64,000 bases of DNA from Bacteroidia bacterium (GTDB lineage: Bacteria; Bacteroidota; Ignavibacteria; SZUA-365), in the NCBI GenBank assembly GCA_027493955.1, contig JAOSJT010000001.1, positions 697,131 through 761,130 on the forward strand, written 5' to 3'. This document shows, piece by piece, positions 63,100 through 64,000 of the stretch. The translations under genes were made by a program, and so were the position numbers. Numbering within the stretch: the first letter of the stretch is position 1; every line of letters starts with the position of its first letter. Under the pieces are notes generated by a model. That model had not been told where the DNA came from. It saw only the letters and a list, made by a program, of their open reading frames with translations, and searched no databases.

Positions 63100-64000
63100 T
63101 AGGGAATGAAACGCAGAGACGCCCCTTCGACTACGCTCAGGAGGGGCAGAGACGCAGAGGCTTTTTTTAAGGGGCTGGTATCGTGGCGTTCGTCTCGTTA
63201 CGAAAGGGGAGTGACGCGGAAGCGTTGGTAATGTGTCTGGGTTCATTCTGAAACGATCGAGATGGATAATACCGCCACCCACATCTTGAGCGAAGGTTCG
63301 GCGATTCCTCCCCCCATAATTTTTCCTCTGCGCCTCTGCACCTCTGCGCCGCTGCGTTAGGGAATGAAACGCAGAGACGCAGAGGGGCAGAGACGCAGAG
63401 ACTTTCTTTAAGGGGCTGGTATCGTGGCGCTCGTCTCGTTACGAAAGGGGAGTGACGCGGAAGCGTTGGTAATGTGTCTGGGTTCATTCTGAAACGATCG
63501 AGATGGATAATACCGCCACCCACATCTTGAGCGAAGGTTCGGCGATTCCTCCCCCTCTAATTTTCCTCCGCGCCTCTGCACCTCCGCGCCTCTGCGTTAG
63601 GGAATGAAACGCAGAGACGCCCCTTCGACTACGCTCAGGAGGGGCAGAGACGCAGAGGCTTTTTTTAAGGGGCTGGTATCGTGGCGTTCGTCTCGTTACG
63701 AAAGGGAAGTGACGCGGAAGCGTTGGTGATGTGTCTGGGTTCATTCTGAAACGATCGAGATGGATAATACCGCCACCCACATCTTGAGCGAAGGCTCGGC
63801 GATTCCTCCCCCCATAATTTTCCTCCGCGCCTCTGCACCTCTGCGCCTCTGCGTTAGGGAATGAAACGCAGAGACGCCCCTTCGACTACGCTCAGGAGGG
63901 GCAGAGACGCAGAGGCTTTTTTTAAGGGGCTGGTATCGTGGAGTGACGCGGAAGCGTTGGTGATGTGTCTGGGTTCATTCTGAAACGATCGAGATGGATA
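63100..64000. repeat. Tandem array of ~240-258-bp elements (cluster C), running off the window
   Basis: Same element as in cluster A, in the same orientation. Units start near 63100, 63358, 63598 and 63855, the last cut by the window end. Spacings are 258, 240 and 257 bp: units with the CCCTTCGACTACGCTCAGG insert are 17-18 bp longer than the one without. The last unit lacks ~25 bp of the core after GGCTGGTATCGTGG. No gene is seen in 63060-64000. Confidence 0.93.

Noticed and set aside
63167-63780. Short frames starting 'MGGGIIHLDRF' in cluster C
   Set aside because: Same accidental frame of the repeat core, with no ribosome site and no conservation across the length-variant units.

Overview
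The window looks like a chromosomal segment (GC in the high fifties) of a Gram-negative bacterium of the FCB supergroup, probably the Ignavibacteria / Kapabacteria / Chlorobi side of Bacteroidota. The main evidence is the set of large secreted proteins ending in type IX secretion (T9SS) type A sorting domains with the 'YPNPFNP' signature (start of window, 34290-35284, 54109-58284, 61590-63059), together with a PorE-like lipoprotein, TonB/ExbBD genes and many outer-membrane beta-barrels. No rRNA, CRISPR array, prophage or intact insertion sequence was seen. The species cannot be named from this sequence.

Layout. 1-7.2 kb: end of a T9SS protein, then minus-strand genes for a TPR protein, uvrC, methylmalonyl-CoA epimerase (with an 18-unit heptanucleotide repeat upstream), and three small envelope proteins closed by a strong terminator. 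7.2-11.3 kb: gyrA and a MATE exporter. 11.4-18.1 kb: a compact minus-strand signalling locus reading receiver protein -> receiver-cyclase -> porin-like barrel -> PstS-like periplasmic protein -> second barrel -> HAMP histidine kinase. 18.4-24.0 kb: a tripartite RND efflux operon joined by 4-bp overlaps. 24.3-27.4 kb: DoxX, an NmrA-type oxidoreductase, a RAYT transposase remnant with REP-like palindromes, and an exported barrel protein. 27.5-34.2 kb: a plus-strand operon of a tyrosine phosphatase and an AddB/AddA-like nuclease-helicase pair. 34.3-43.3 kb: a long minus-strand operon encoding a 998-aa TPR protein, an outer-membrane barrel, two HU-fold proteins (one membrane-anchored), ExbB, ExbD, TonB, and a frameshifted T9SS protein. 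43.7-46.9 kb: a MoxR-like AAA ATPase and VWA protein separated by a repeat-rich spacer. 47.0-51.2 kb: YmdB-type phosphoesterase, folD, alanine dehydrogenase, CoA-transferase. 51.4-58.3 kb: a barrel protein, the PorE-like lipoprotein, and two tandem VWA/T9SS proteins. 58.5-64 kb: TrmH, tRNA-Met(CAT), TfoX-like protein, one more T9SS protein, and large arrays of intergenic repeats.

How the parts fit together. Most of the coding content concerns the cell envelope: exported surface proteins, outer-membrane barrels, energy transduction to the outer membrane (TonB/ExbBD), efflux, and sensing. The two loci with the most unusual gene combinations are the HU-domain/TonB operon and the cyclase-porin-kinase locus. 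The most striking non-coding content is the repeat DNA. About 240-bp elements with octamer-built inverted arms stand in tandem arrays at 59.4-60.3 kb and 63.1-64 kb, and some copies carry a 19-bp motif that also recurs in a different repeat cluster at 60.8-61.2 kb. Separate heptanucleotide arrays lie at 4.6 kb and 45.0-45.4 kb.

All functional calls rest on reading motifs by eye. No database search was possible.
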